The notes: generated by a model not told the origin, from the sequence alone. A stretch of DNA of 64,000 nucleotides from Lolliginicoccus lacisalsi (GCF_014841105.1 NZ_JACYWE010000005.1:192699-256698); one strand, 5' to 3'. Numbered from the stretch's first letter, positions 7,310 through 16,899 are shown. Translations and numbers: made by a program.

Positions 7310-7657
7310 GAGGCCCCCGGTAGATCCCCCGCACGACCTCGAGAGGATTCGCTCCGCGGATCCTTGGGCTGACCATCGGATGCCGTCCAGCATCCTTGAG
7401 CAGCCTGTAGGAACCGCCATCGCATCCGTCGCACGCACAATCAGGAGCCAGGGTCAGTGGGACAGCCGGGTCGCCCGCGGCGATCGTGACAGCGAACGGC
7501 TCGTCGCCTCCTTCGATCGGCCGATGCACGACCACTATCAGCTTCACGGCCCCGGCCCCGCCGCGTAGGGGTCCGGCCACTGCCGGAAATCGCGCCCGGT
7601 CAGGGCGAACGCTGCATCGACATCCTTGAACAGCGCGCGGATCTCTGGTGACAGCAC
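7310..7657 (-). pseudogene. DUF6226-family remnant
   Basis: Two pieces of one protein family lie in different frames. The first (7657 to about 7565) begins with GTG and reads LSPEIRALFKDV, then RQWPDPY. The second, in the next frame, reads VKLIVVVHRPIEGG, then PDCACDGCDGGS, which is the Cys-rich signature I associate with DUF6226 proteins. About a hundred residues normally found between these blocks are missing, and the frame changes at the join near 7560. This looks like an internal deletion with a frameshift. The family assignment is from memory of the motif. Confidence 0.5.
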
Positions 7658-7673
7658 GTCACCCCACCCTGTT

Positions 7674-8294
7674 TCACTCCTGCGGAGCAGACTGTTCTGC
7701 CGCGGGGAGCCCGGCCAACCAGTCGAGCATCGCGAGGTAATCGTCGGCACCGCCCCGTCGAGCGAGGTCAGCGCGAATGCCATCCTGGTCGGCCATGGAA
7801 CGTGCCGCGCTGACTTTCTCCTTCAGCTCGGCACGGGTGATCGCGATCTGGAAGGGCACGATCGCCCGGCGTGCCCGCTCGTAGAACGCACGCTCGGTGG
7901 GCCCGATCGTCGAGCGCAGCTTTGGATCGAAGACCGCTAGCGACGACAGGAGGCTGTCGACGGCTTCCGTGGCGTCCATGACCTGCGGCTCACCGTGCAA
8001 TGTCGCTGTGCAGTAGTTCCAGGTGGGCACGGCCGACGGGACCGCATAGCTCTCGGGACTCACATAAGCGTGCGCGCCGTCGATCAAGCACACAGTGACT
8101 GACGGCTCGGCCCAGAGCTTCCAATGCGGATTCACGCGCGCGATGTGCCCGGCCACGAAGTCGGTTCCGTCGCGGTGCGTGTAGTAGAGCGGCACCCGCG
8201 AGGTCGCGACCCGGCCGGATCCCAGGCCGACGGTGACGATCTGGCAGAGCGGGTACTGCACGAGCAGTTCGCTCCAGTGCCAACGGGGACTCAT
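7674..8294 (-). CDS. PaiB-like FMN-binding regulator
   Basis: A 206-residue protein of the PaiB (FMN-binding negative transcriptional regulator) family with a split-barrel flavin fold. The hallmark PTWNYCTATLHG is at 90-101, preceded by HIARVNPHWK, matching the family's H-x-A-x-x-N-P motif. The C-terminal region contains the I-x-x-x-E-x-K segment (ITRAELKEKVSAAR) of the family. In Bacillus PaiB modulates sporulation and protease genes; the role here is unknown. AAAGGA lies six bases before the ATG. It is upstream of the DUF6226 remnant on the same strand. Confidence 0.88.
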   Translation of the reverse strand: MSPRWHWSELLVQYPLCQIVTVGLGSGRVATSRVPLYYTHRDGTDFVAGHIARVNPHWKLWAEPSVTVCLIDGAHAYVSPESYAVPSAVPTWNYCTATLHGEPQVMDATEAVDSLLSSLAVFDPKLRSTIGPTERAFYERARRAIVPFQIAITRAELKEKVSAARSMADQDGIRADLARRGGADDYLAMLDWLAGLPAAEQSAPQE

Positions 8295-8525
8295 GCGATT
8301 CCTTTCGCCTCTGCTCCAGGCCTAGCGGCCGAACCTGCCGAACAGTAGGCCCATCGACCGAGCTCAGTCGAGCGAATTAATCTCATCGCGCCCGTTTTGC
8401 GCCAGATGCTCGAAAGGCAACGTCCAGAACCGGACCGAAATCGCGAGAGGACCATTCAAGTTGGCAATCCACGGCCATCCCGCGGCACCCGAACTGTCAT
8501 TCTCAGCCCCGACGCCATGCCTCCC

Positions 8526-11321
8526 CTACCCGGTGTTGCGCAACGCAGTAGCGAGGCCATTCATCGTCATGTGGATAGCGCGGCGGACCAGAGGGCTGTC
8601 ATCGCCGGACCGGTAGCGGCGCAGCAGCTCCACCTGCAAGTGGTTGAGGGGCTCGAGGTAGGGAAACCGGTTGTGGACGGAGCGCTGGAGGGAGGGGTTG
8701 TCGCCGGCGAGGTCGTCGTAGCCGGTAATGGCCTTGTACATCGCGATGGTGCGGGCGTGCTCGTCGCGGAGCTTGCCGTAGACGAGGTCGCGCACGGCGG
8801 TGTCGGCGACGAGGCTGGCGTAGCGGGCGGCGAGGCCGATGTCGGACTTGGCGAGGACCATGGCCATGTTGGAGAGCACGGAGTGGAAGAACGGCCAGCG
8901 GTGGTAGAGGTCGGTGAGCTCGGCGAGGCGCTCGTCGTTGTCACCGATCCAGTCGCTGAGGGCGGTGCCGGTGCCGTACCAGCCCGGGAGCATGACGCGC
9001 GACTGGGTCCACGACAGCACCCACGGGATCGCGCGGAGGTCGGCGAGCGAGCTGGTCTGCTTGCGGCTCGACGGACGGCTGCCGATGTTGAGGGAGCCGA
9101 TCTCGGCAAGCGGGGTGGAGGTGCGAAAGTACTCGAGGAAGCCGGGGGTGCGTTGCACGAGGTCGGTGTAGGCGTCGCGGGAGCTGTCGGCGATCTCGTC
9201 GAGGATGGCGTACGCGCGCTCGGCGTTGTCACCGAGGCCCTCGACGTCGAGGAGGGTGGATTCAACGGTGGCGGCGAGCAGGCTCTCGAGGTTGCGGCGG
9301 GCCATGCCGGGCTCGGCGTACTTCGCGGAGATGACCTCGCCCTGCTCGGTGAGGCGCAGCGAGCCGTTGACCGCGCCCGGGGGCTGGGCGAGGATGGCCT
9401 CGTAGCTGGGACCCCCGCCGCGACCGACGGTGCCGCCGCGCCCATGGAAGAGGCGTAGCCGGATGCCGGCCTCCTGCGCCGCGGCGACGAGGTCGAGCTC
9501 GGCGCGGTAGAGCGCCCAGTTCGCGGTGAGGTAGCCGCCATCCTTGTTGGAGTCGGAGTAGCCGAGCATGACCTCATGCCGGTTGCCCTGGGCGCGGACG
9601 AGCTCACGATAAGCAGGGACGTCGAGGGTGGCGCGGAGGGTTTCGGCCCCGTGGCGCAGGTCGTCGATGGTCTCGAAGAGCGGCACGACCCGCACGGGGC
9701 TAGAGGGCGCGGTGTCTTGGTTGCCGGGGTCGAGGATGCCTGCTTCCTTGAGCAGAACAGCGGCCTCGAGCATGTCACTGACCGAGGAGCACATGCTGAC
9801 GATGTAGTGCGGCACCGCATCAGCGCCGAGGTCCTCTATCGCCTGCGCGGCGGCGCGGATGATGCCGAGCTCGCCGCTCGCGAGGTCGCTGAGGGTGGCG
9901 TCGGGGCGCAGCAGGGGCCGCCGGGTGCCGAGCTCGCTCGTGAGAACCTTCACCCGCGCATCCTCGTCGAGGCTCGCGTAGTCCTCCTGCACGCCTGCCC
10001 AGGCGAGCAGTTCGGCGACGACCTTCTCGTGGGTGGCGGAGTTCTGCCGCATGTCGAGGCCAGAGAGGTGGAAGCCGAAGGCGTGGACGGCTTCGATGAG
10101 CGTGGCGAGGCGATCGTCGGCAAGGATTCCATCGCTGTGGCCGCGCAGGGAATCACTGATCGCGACAAGGTCGGCCAGCAGCTCGGCGGGCCGGATATAC
10201 GGATCGAGCCCGGCATCGCGGGCCGCCGGCGGGATCTCGTCGAGCACACGCGCGGCGGTGGCAGTGAGCCTGCCCATGATGCCGTTGATCGCGCGGCGGT
10301 AGGGCTCGTCGGACCGGAACGGGGACTCGTCGCCGGAGGCATCGGCGAGCGCGTCGACGGCATCGCTGACGGTGACGAGGCGATCGGACATGGATAGTTC
10401 CTGCTTGAGCTGCCCGAGCTCGGCGAGGTAGTAGCCGATCGCGGTGTAGGCGGCGCGGCGCGTGGCGGTGCGCACCACCCCGGCGGTGACGTAGGGATTG
10501 CCGTCGCGGTCACCGCCGATCCAGGAGCCCGTGCGCAGGATCGGTTCGGCGAGCAGCTCGCTGTTGGGCCAGCGGGTACGCAGCTCGCGGCGGATCTCGG
10601 CATTGAGCGCGGGGATCACCTCGAACAGCGACATGTCGTAATAGCGCAGGCCCACGTCGATCTCGGTCTCGAGGCGCGGGCGGGTCAGCCTGATCACGGC
10701 GGTCTGCCACAGCGTGAGCACCTGCCGGCGCAGAGCGAGATCGATGCGGTCAAGGTCGGCGTCGTCGACATCGGGGCGGTGGCGCTCCCGCATGAGGCCA
10801 GTGATGCGCTTGATCGCCTCGAACACGGTGCGGCGGCGCGTCTCGGTGGGGTGCGCGGTGATGACCGGCGACACGAGCGCGCCGTCGAGCCGCTCGGCCA
10901 CGGTGGCGGCATCGAGGTTGGCGTTCTCGAGCTTGCGATAGGTCGCGGCGAGGGTGCTGTCCTGCGGCTCGGCGCCCTCCCGGCGATGGGTTGCGCGCCG
11001 ACGTTCGCGGTGGAGGTCCTCGGCGAGGTTCGCGAGCAGCGAGAAGTGGCTGAAGGCCCGGATCACCGGGATCGCGTCGGCGGTGTCGATGCCGTCGAAC
11101 AGTGCCTCGAGCTCGCTGCGATCGATCTCGGAGCGGCGCAGCCGGAAGGATTCAGTACGGGCCTTCTCGACGAGGTCGAAGACCCGGTCCCCGGCCTGCT
11201 CCCGGACGATGTCACCGAGGAGTCCGCCAAGGAGACGGATATCCTCGCGCAGGAGCTCCTCGTCCTCGTCGATGCGCGGCGCTGCGGGGGTGTTCACGAG
11301 TTCGCTGGATGTGGGCACCAT
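8526..11321 (-). CDS. ppc: Phosphoenolpyruvate carboxylase
   Basis: A full-length PEP carboxylase, 931 residues, making oxaloacetate from PEP and bicarbonate to refill the TCA cycle. The two active-site blocks are present: the catalytic His157 in [13 protein letters not shown], and the glycine-rich loop [13 protein letters not shown] around His626. YSDSNKDGG (589-596) and [12 protein letters not shown] (266-276) are also present. It ends RNTG, close to the conserved C-terminal QNTG. A gap of about 230 bases separates it from the PaiB-like gene downstream, where I see nothing clear. Confidence 0.98.
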   Translation of the reverse strand: MVPTSSELVNTPAAPRIDEDEELLREDIRLLGGLLGDIVREQAGDRVFDLVEKARTESFRLRRSEIDRSELEALFDGIDTADAIPVIRAFSHFSLLANLAEDLHRERRRATHRREGAEPQDSTLAATYRKLENANLDAATVAERLDGALVSPVITAHPTETRRRTVFEAIKRITGLMRERHRPDVDDADLDRIDLALRRQVLTLWQTAVIRLTRPRLETEIDVGLRYYDMSLFEVIPALNAEIRRELRTRWPNSELLAEPILRTGSWIGGDRDGNPYVTAGVVRTATRRAAYTAIGYYLAELGQLKQELSMSDRLVTVSDAVDALADASGDESPFRSDEPYRRAINGIMGRLTATAARVLDEIPPAARDAGLDPYIRPAELLADLVAISDSLRGHSDGILADDRLATLIEAVHAFGFHLSGLDMRQNSATHEKVVAELLAWAGVQEDYASLDEDARVKVLTSELGTRRPLLRPDATLSDLASGELGIIRAAAQAIEDLGADAVPHYIVSMCSSVSDMLEAAVLLKEAGILDPGNQDTAPSSPVRVVPLFETIDDLRHGAETLRATLDVPAYRELVRAQGNRHEVMLGYSDSNKDGGYLTANWALYRAELDLVAAAQEAGIRLRLFHGRGGTVGRGGGPSYEAILAQPPGAVNGSLRLTEQGEVISAKYAEPGMARRNLESLLAATVESTLLDVEGLGDNAERAYAILDEIADSSRDAYTDLVQRTPGFLEYFRTSTPLAEIGSLNIGSRPSSRKQTSSLADLRAIPWVLSWTQSRVMLPGWYGTGTALSDWIGDNDERLAELTDLYHRWPFFHSVLSNMAMVLAKSDIGLAARYASLVADTAVRDLVYGKLRDEHARTIAMYKAITGYDDLAGDNPSLQRSVHNRFPYLEPLNHLQVELLRRYRSGDDSPLVRRAIHMTMNGLATALRNTG

Positions 11322-11393
11322 CGATCCAGTATCGCTGGCAGCGCTCGGATGTGCTTGATTCTCAGCGTGTTCCGGCGCGGGCCCGCGCGCTCC

Positions 11394-11612
11394 TCAGGGC
11401 TTCCTCACGAGCACGCGCGCCTCGGCCCCCTGGAAGGAAACGACGTCGCCGTCGCGGAGCTGGCGGCCCCGCCGGGTCTCGACCTCGCCATTGACGTGCA
11501 CGAGGCCGTCGGCGATCACGGTCTTCGCGTCCGCGCCCGAGTCGATGAGGCTGGCGAGCTTGAGGAACTGCCCGAGCCGGATCACCTCATCGCGGATGGT
11601 CACATCATTCAA
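11394..11612 (-). CDS. S4-domain RNA-binding protein
   Basis: A 72-residue stand-alone S4 domain of the YbcJ/YlmH-like type. The order is I-x-L-G-Q-F-L-K (strand-helix), a core A-x-x-x-I-x-x-G-x-V-x-V-N-G (VIADGLVHVNGEVETRRG), then RQLRDGDVVSF. Such proteins bind structured RNA; several relatives associate with ribosomes. It lies upstream of ppc on the same strand with an 72-base gap, so co-transcription with ppc is possible. Confidence 0.9.
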   Translation of the reverse strand: MNDVTIRDEVIRLGQFLKLASLIDSGADAKTVIADGLVHVNGEVETRRGRQLRDGDVVSFQGAEARVLVRKP

Positions 11613-11756
11613 CCCGGTCCCCTCTCAAGGGTCGTCGTGCGGAAGCGGCAACGGGCAGGGAGCGCGGAGCAGGATCCTGCTGCACCTCGCTGCCTGCCCG
11701 GCCAGTCGAGCGATTCGTCGCGCCGGGGCGGAACAGGAACGACGAAGCGGGAGCTG

Positions 11757-11954
11757 CTAGATGATGCTGGCGCTCGGGAGCGACTCGAGGTCGTAGTCGA
11801 GACCGAAGTCGGCATCCGGCATCGCCTCGGCGCCGTAGGGCACGAGCAGGCTGTTGATCAGGTCGATCTGCTGCTGGGAGAACTGTTCCAGCCAGATCGG
11901 CAGGATCATGCCCATCATGTCGAGCATCGCGAACTCGGGGGGCAGTGCATCCAT
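11757..11954 (-). CDS. Small hypothetical protein, 65 aa
   Basis: A 65-residue acidic protein with a Met-rich hydrophobic N-terminal half (MLDMMGMILPIWLEQF) and an acidic tail. A strong ribosome site (AAGGAGCT) lies just before the ATG at 11954, which is the main reason to call it. I do not recognise a family. No gene is evident in the 144 bases after it, before the S4 gene start. Confidence 0.6.
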   Translation of the reverse strand: MDALPPEFAMLDMMGMILPIWLEQFSQQQIDLINSLLVPYGAEAMPDADFGLDYDLESLPSASII

Positions 11955-12211
11955 GGAGAGCTCCTTCGTGAGGACGGTGGGCTCCCGATACCCTATTCGA
12001 TCGCTCCTGGGGCCGCACGGCGGGAAGCGCGGCCTGTGATGCTCGCGGGATCCGATCGTGGCCGCGGCGCGATGATCGTCTCGTCATTGCGCGACCCAGC
12101 CAGCACACCTCGTACTAGCCTGGATAGGAGCCTGGCTAGTGGCACGGCATCCACGAGCAGGCTTGCCCCCTGCCATTCCAGTGCTGTGGCACGCGTCCGC
12201 CGAGGAGCCCG

Positions 12212-13102
12212 ATGCGCATCCTGAGAACTCCGGAGGACAGGTTCGCGAATCTGCCCGGTTTCCCGCACACCCCCCAGTACGTGGACCTTGGGGATGTGCG
12301 GATGGCCTACGTCGACGAGGGGCCGCGCACCGCGTCACCTGTACTGCTGCTGCACGGGGAGCCCACGTGGGGCTACCTGTACCGGAAGATGATCCCGCCC
12401 CTGGTGGCCTCGGGACACCGGGTCGTAGTGCCTGACCTGGTCGGATTCGGGCGTTCCGACAAGCCTGAGTCAATCAACGACTACAGCTACGCCCAGCATG
12501 TCGAGTGGGTGACCAACTGGATCGCGGCCCTTGATCTCCGCGATATCACGGTGTTCTGCCAGGACTGGGGTTCACTGATCGGGTTGCGGATCGCCGCTGA
12601 GCAGCCAGACCGATTCGCTCGGATCGTCGTGGGCAACGGATTCCTGCCGACCGCGCACCGCCCGCCGCCTGCCGCCTTCCGCGCGTGGCGCGCGTTCGCG
12701 CGATGGTCACCGGTCTTCCCGATCGGTCGCATTGTCGACATCGGGACGGTCACCAAGCTGACCGCGGCGGAGCGCGCCGCCTACGACGCGCCATTTCCCA
12801 CAAGCCGTCACAAGGCCGGTGCGCGGGCCTTCCCCCGGCTCGTGCCGATAACCGAGCACGACGTGGCGATCCCGGCGAACAGGGCGGCCTGGGCCGAGCT
12901 CGGCGAGTGGCGCAAGCCGTTCCTCACCCTGTTCGGGTCCAAGGACCCCATCCTCGGGCACGCGGACAAGGCCCTCCAAGCGCACGTTCCCGGCGCGCAG
13001 GGCCAGCCACACGATCGGCTGAACGCGGGCCACTTCCTGCAGGAGGACCACGGTCCCGAGCTCGCGCGCCGCATGGACGAGTTCATTCGCGCGACGAGCT
13101 AG
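12212..13102 (+). CDS. Haloalkane dehalogenase, HLD-I type
   Basis: An alpha/beta-hydrolase of 296 residues of the haloalkane dehalogenase family, cleaving carbon-halogen bonds hydrolytically. The nucleophile is Asp118 in VFCQDWGS, and Trp119 next to it would be one halide-binding Trp. HGEPTW (49-53) gives the oxyanion region with Glu50. The base is His274 in NAGHF. The acid is probably Asp245 in GSKDP, after the penultimate strand as in subfamily I (DhlA-like). A GAGGA site precedes the ATG. No dehydrogenase or haloacid dehalogenase lies nearby, so its in vivo substrate is unknown. Confidence 0.9.
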   Translation: MRILRTPEDRFANLPGFPHTPQYVDLGDVRMAYVDEGPRTASPVLLLHGEPTWGYLYRKMIPPLVASGHRVVVPDLVGFGRSDKPESINDYSYAQHVEWVTNWIAALDLRDITVFCQDWGSLIGLRIAAEQPDRFARIVVGNGFLPTAHRPPPAAFRAWRAFARWSPVFPIGRIVDIGTVTKLTAAERAAYDAPFPTSRHKAGARAFPRLVPITEHDVAIPANRAAWAELGEWRKPFLTLFGSKDPILGHADKALQAHVPGAQGQPHDRLNAGHFLQEDHGPELARRMDEFIRATS

Positions 13103-13119
13103 CCGCTGCGGGACGCCCC

Positions 13120-13557
13120 TCAGGCCGGGACGATCGAGGTTCCCTCGACGCGGATCGCCCGCGGCTCGAGCCCGCGCAGGGCCGGCCCGCGCTGCACCGC
13201 GCCGTCGAGCTGGAACTCGCTGCCGTGGCACGGGCACACGATCGTCTGCTCCCGCACCTCCCGCACGACGCAGCCCTGGTGCGGGCACACCGCCGAGTAG
13301 GCGTAGAACTCCCCCGCCGTGGGCTGCGTCACCACGAGCTGGACCTCGGTGAGGATGACCGCGCTACCCACCGGCACGTCCGCGGTATCGGCCAGCGCGC
13401 CGGACGCGGACTGGCCATCGGGAGAGCCGGGCCCGGAAGTCGCGGGAACTTGATCGTCACCGGAGGTGGTCGGGGAGGTCCCGCCTCCCCCGCATGCCGC
13501 CACGACGGTGCCCGCGCATGCCACGCATCCCGCCTTGATCGCTTGCCTGCGGTCCAC
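13120..13557 (-). CDS. Tat-exported Rieske [2Fe-2S] lipoprotein
   Basis: A 145-residue exported Rieske protein. It begins with a twin-arginine signal (DRRQAIKAG), then hydrophobic residues and Cys-containing AACGGGG, a likely lipobox. A Thr/Ser/Gly-rich linker leads to the Rieske domain with both cluster-binding boxes, CPHQGC and CPCHGS. The GTG at 13557 follows GGGAGAG closely and places the Arg pair at residues 3-4. It probably acts as an electron-transfer subunit at the outer face of the membrane; no partner oxidase or dehydrogenase is adjacent. It is divergent from the tiny gene at 13735. Confidence 0.9.
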   Translation of the reverse strand: MDRRQAIKAGCVACAGTVVAACGGGGTSPTTSGDDQVPATSGPGSPDGQSASGALADTADVPVGSAVILTEVQLVVTQPTAGEFYAYSAVCPHQGCVVREVREQTIVCPCHGSEFQLDGAVQRGPALRGLEPRAIRVEGTSIVPA

Positions 13558-13734
13558 CGTGCTCTCCCTTCGGTAGTCCGGGCCGACGATCGGTCCGGGC
13601 CCATCCGTAGCCATGTAGTGCTGGGCCCCACACTAGCGATCTCAAGTGCGCGCCACCACGCCCTGTGTGTTTCAATTGCCTCACTCGCCGCGAACGCGGC
13701 AGCCTGCCCGAACCCGAACTCCCAGGGAGTGCAC

Positions 13735-13908
13735 ATGCCCGAATTCATCGCCCAGATCCTCGCTGGCAGTCTTGGCGGAACCGCCCTCGGCCTCGGAGGC
13801 CTCGCCCTCGGCATCGCCGGTGCTGTCGCCGGGCCGCAGCTGCTCGAGACGATCCTGCCCCTCATCACCGACCTCGACCCCGGGATGCTGGGCACCCTGC
13901 TTCCCTGA
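13735..13908 (+). CDS. 57-aa hydrophobic peptide
   Basis: A very small, strongly hydrophobic peptide with a Gly/Ala/Leu-rich core (GLGGLALGIAGAVAGP) followed by QLLETILPLITDLDPG. AGGGAG lies just before the ATG at 13735. A perfect 15-base-pair hairpin follows the stop by 17 bases, which supports real transcription. It has one membrane-spanning stretch and no cleavable signal that I can place. It may be a membrane-inserted small protein; function unknown. Confidence 0.6.
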   Translation: MPEFIAQILAGSLGGTALGLGGLALGIAGAVAGPQLLETILPLITDLDPGMLGTLLP

Positions 13909-13925
13909 GCATCGCGCGAACGAGA

Positions 13926-13959
13926 AAGCGGCGTGGACCCACTAGGGTCCACGCCGCTT
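13926..13959. terminator. Strong bidirectional hairpin terminator
   Basis: Arms AAGCGGCGTGGACCC (13926-13940) and GGGTCCACGCCGCTT (13945-13959) form a perfect 15-bp stem with a 4-base loop ACTA. It sits between the convergent ends of the 57-aa gene and the DUF5302 gene, so it can serve both. There is no clear U-tract. Confidence 0.85.
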
Positions 13960-13980
13960 CGCTGTCTGGTGGAGGGGTGG

Positions 13981-14160
13981 CTATCCGCTCTTGCGGCGGA
14001 ACATGGAGCGACCGCCCTCGGCGGCGTGCGGGCCGTGCGCCTTGCCACTGGATTTCGGGGTGCCCCGGTGCGGGTCCTTGTTGCTGGCCTGCTTGTGCGC
14101 GAGCGCCTCGGCGAAATGCTTGCGCTGCTCCTCGCTGATCTTGCTGCTGTGATCTGCCAT
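13981..14160 (-). CDS. DUF5302 small protein
   Basis: A 59-residue hydrophilic protein of the actinobacterial DUF5302 type. It starts MADHSSKISEEQRKHFAEAL and ends in the typical FRRKSG. The middle is Ser/Gly/His-rich and probably unstructured. GAGAAGG lies just upstream of the ATG at 14160. The function of the family is not known. Its promoter would lie in the 341-base region 14161-14501, which holds a spaced-repeat array. Confidence 0.8.
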   Translation of the reverse strand: MADHSSKISEEQRKHFAEALAHKQASNKDPHRGTPKSSGKAHGPHAAEGGRSMFRRKSG

Positions 14161-14501
14161 GGCGACCTTCTCTCTCGTGGCGGCGCATTGGTCCGCCGTT
14201 GGCTTGAGTGTGTCACTCTTCACAGCCCTCGCGCTACTGGTTTTCGCGCCCCGCCGACAGCCGGGGCGGACAGGGCGCGGATGGTTGGCGCGATACCGGG
14301 CACGGCTGGTTGGCACCTTGGTCGGCGTGGCTGGTGGCGGGCGGGTCTGTAGAACACGCGCCACCCATAGCTCGCGGCGGCCACCCATCCGCGGATCGAC
14401 CACCGAAATATCGGTGGCTGCTGGGTACTTTCGGTGGCTGCTGCGTCGCAAAGGTGGCCACTCCCGGCGCCACGAGCAAACCAGCCAGGCGCCCGCAACA
14501 G
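14161..14501. promoter_or_regulatory. Intergenic region with ~20-bp periodic repeats
   Basis: No gene is evident in this 341-base gap upstream of the DUF5302 gene. CCACCCAT occurs at 14361 and 14381. CCACCGA at 14400 forms a 7-bp hairpin with TCGGTGG at 14411. TCGGTGGCTGCTG occurs at 14411 and again at 14431, and GGTGG recurs at 14453. The spacing is close to 20 bases (two helical turns), on one face of the DNA. This suggests a multi-site protein-binding region or local duplications. Confidence 0.55.
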
Positions 14502-15026
14502 CTAGCCCAGCATCGCCATGCCCTGGGTCGCGAGGATCGCAGCGATCAAGCCCCAGGCGATCGTGGCGCCTCCGATCCATGCGAAGGCAGTGCGCGCGCT
14601 CACTCCGAGGCCGACAGCAACGATCGCGGAGGCCTGGGTGCCGAGGCCGAGCGGCCCGAGGACCGCGAGGGCGGGCATGCCCCAGCGCGTGGCGATGGCC
14701 TCGATGCGGGCGGCCCTCTTGCCGCGCTTCGCGGCCTCGTGCTCGTCCTGCGTGGTCGCAACGGTCGCGCTGCCGCCCGCCCCGGCGGCGACCACCCGGT
14801 CAGCGGCCTTGCGGTCGCGGCGCGCGCGCCACCAGGCTCGAAGCCGCTCCCCGAACCAGGCGGCGATCGCCACAGTGATGAGGTTGCCGCTCGTGCCCGC
14901 GAGGAACGCGAGCACCGGGTTCATCCCCGCGACGATCCCGGCGGGGATGACGACGATCGCCTCGAGCCACGGTGCCGCGCCGCCGATGAAGACGCCGAGC
15001 AGCGTCGCAATGCCTGACCAGTCCAT
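14502..15026 (-). CDS. Small multidrug-export-like membrane protein
   Basis: A 174-residue integral membrane protein resembling the COG2426 / Sm_multidrug_ex family. It begins with hydrophobic GIATLLGVFIGGAAPWLEAI and the motif P-x-G-I-x-A-G-x-N-P. A basic cytoplasmic loop follows at about 60-110, then two more membrane segments. AGGAGAGG precedes the ATG. The family name implies efflux, but direct evidence is thin. It is the last gene of a minus-strand run with the patatin-like gene upstream. Confidence 0.72.
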   Translation of the reverse strand: MDWSGIATLLGVFIGGAAPWLEAIVVIPAGIVAGMNPVLAFLAGTSGNLITVAIAAWFGERLRAWWRARRDRKAADRVVAAGAGGSATVATTQDEHEAAKRGKRAARIEAIATRWGMPALAVLGPLGLGTQASAIVAVGLGVSARTAFAWIGGATIAWGLIAAILATQGMAMLG

Positions 15027-15101
15027 TTCCTGCCTCTCCTACCCGATCGACTGTACTTCTCCGGGCAGGTCGGGGCCGGGTGGCCTTGGCCACAATGGGG
15101 C

Positions 15102-16832
15102 TCAGGATCGCGGCGGCGGCGCGAGCATGTCGGTGCGGTTCCGGCGGGCCCGCTCGGACAACGATGCCACCACCGACCGGGTGCGCTCGAGGACCACGCT
15201 CATCGGCCGGGCGGGCGCGGGCGGGTCTCCGCTGATGGTGATGGGAGTGCGGTTCAGCTCGGGCGGCCCGTCGCCGGTCCACCACACGGGGGCAGTCATG
15301 TGCTTGGCGAGCGGCAGGGTGGCAACGATCGCGGCGGAGCCCCATCCGATCGAGCGGTCGATCGCGCTCGAGGAGGCCGCGAGGGTCAGCGCGGACAACG
15401 TGGGCCGGAACCGCACGAGGCAATCAGCGTACGGAGCGTTGCGCACCATCTGCACCTGGATGGACTGGGTGATCGGGGCCAGCCAGAGATGCTTGGGGTT
15501 CCATTGGGGGTGGAAGCAATCCCAGCCGTAGAAGAACGCGTTGCGAGTGCCGATCTTGCCGTCGCGGACGCGCTTCCAGGCCAGCTCGATGGGCACGTTG
15601 CTCGCGGCGACGCCATCGATCAGCGCGCCGACGTCCTTGGTGGCGAGCAGCTCGTCGAGCAGGGGCACCATCCGCGGGTCGGAGGTCTCGTGGTGGAGGA
15701 CACCAGGGATCGCGGAGGAGAAGCTCGCGGCATCGGCGACGTTGAGGTCGGCGGTGAGCTCGTCGGCGCCCAGCACGATCGGCTTGACGACGCGGGAGTC
15801 GATGAACGCGGCGGCCTGCCACATGCGCCCGGCGACGGTGTTGCGGATTCCGAGCCGGAAGCGCGGCAGGGTGCGGGTTCGCAGCGCGTCGAGCTCGGTG
15901 CGGCGAAATCGCGCGGGCAGGCGATCGAAGGACTGCCTGCGCACGCCCGCGACGACGGTCTCGAACGGTACGTCGAGGTCGCGCAGGCGCATGGGCTCGC
16001 CGTCCTCGCGGCGGAACAGCTCGTCGGCGAAGCGATCGAAGTTGAGGGAGAACAACCCGGTCAGGCCGTGGCGGCGGCGGAGCTGCGCGGGGCCGAGGAT
16101 GCCCCGGTAAGTGACGGTCTTCGCCCAGTCGACGTAGTCGTCGACGGGGATGGGCAGCGATCGGGCGACGACGCTGCCGACGATGGAGCCGAAGGACGTG
16201 GTGATCATGTAATCGGGGGCGAGGTCGTTCTCGACGAGCTGCTTCATCCCCCCGAGGTAGACATAGCCCGCGCCACCGCCGCCGCCCATGATGCAGACCA
16301 GCGCCTTGTAGCCGATCTCGGCGTCGAGCTCGTCGGCGCTGAATCGCTGCTCATGCCGCTCGATGAGGGCCGCGCGGACGCGATCGACGTGGGGCGCGAG
16401 GTCGGGCAGCAGCTGCTTGGCGGCTATGAGTCGCTTCATCGTGTCCGGCTCGGCGCGCAAGGGGTCGTGCAGGGCCGCGATCACACGGGCACGGAGCTCC
16501 TCGGTGTCCTCGGTGACATCGACGTCACCGCGCCCGCAGCGGCGCCCCGGTCCTGCCGCGCCGGGCTCGAACACGGGCAGCCGGGCGAGGGAGATGAGGT
16601 AGCGCAGCCTCCGGAACTCGCGCCGGGTCAGCACCTCGGGGTGGTCGAGGTCGGCGCGGGCGAGGGCGGTCTCCATGTGTTGCAGCGCGAGGATGGGGTT
16701 CTTGCTGGGCAGGCTGGCATCCTCGGGGGCCTCGATGATGTCGTCGAGGCCATCGGGGTCGTAGCCGAGGGGTGGCGGGAGCATCTCGTCGTTGCTGCCC
16801 CGGAATCGTTGCACCATGCCGCGCATTGCCAT
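15102..16832 (-). CDS. Patatin-like phospholipase family protein
   Basis: A 576-residue patatin-like protein. The glycine-rich oxyanion segment (CIMGGGGGAGYVYLGG) is followed by the nucleophile elbow TTSFGSIVGS (G-x-S-x-G variant T-S-F-G-S). A Ser in this elbow and the Asp of DGVAASNVP (D-G-A/G dyad partner) make up the catalytic dyad. The N-terminal 200 residues are helical. Such enzymes hydrolyse acyl esters of lipids. Several ATG codons lie within 20 bases at the start (16832, 16826, 16817) and none has a strong ribosome site, so the start is uncertain. It lies about 67 bases after the penicillin-binding protein gene, probably in one operon. Confidence 0.85.
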   Translation of the reverse strand: MAMRGMVQRFRGSNDEMLPPPLGYDPDGLDDIIEAPEDASLPSKNPILALQHMETALARADLDHPEVLTRREFRRLRYLISLARLPVFEPGAAGPGRRCGRGDVDVTEDTEELRARVIAALHDPLRAEPDTMKRLIAAKQLLPDLAPHVDRVRAALIERHEQRFSADELDAEIGYKALVCIMGGGGGAGYVYLGGMKQLVENDLAPDYMITTSFGSIVGSVVARSLPIPVDDYVDWAKTVTYRGILGPAQLRRRHGLTGLFSLNFDRFADELFRREDGEPMRLRDLDVPFETVVAGVRRQSFDRLPARFRRTELDALRTRTLPRFRLGIRNTVAGRMWQAAAFIDSRVVKPIVLGADELTADLNVADAASFSSAIPGVLHHETSDPRMVPLLDELLATKDVGALIDGVAASNVPIELAWKRVRDGKIGTRNAFFYGWDCFHPQWNPKHLWLAPITQSIQVQMVRNAPYADCLVRFRPTLSALTLAASSSAIDRSIGWGSAAIVATLPLAKHMTAPVWWTGDGPPELNRTPITISGDPPAPARPMSVVLERTRSVVASLSERARRNRTDMLAPPPRS

Positions 16833-16899
16833 GAGCACTAGTGTGTCGGAGACACTGGTGCCGCGTGGCCGGGTTTCGTGAATCCCGGGGCCGCGAGGG

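Noticed and set aside
10779-12224. A 481-codon plus-strand open frame across the start of ppc and the S4 gene
   Set aside because: It is antisense to genes with clear family motifs and crosses gene boundaries without any domain.
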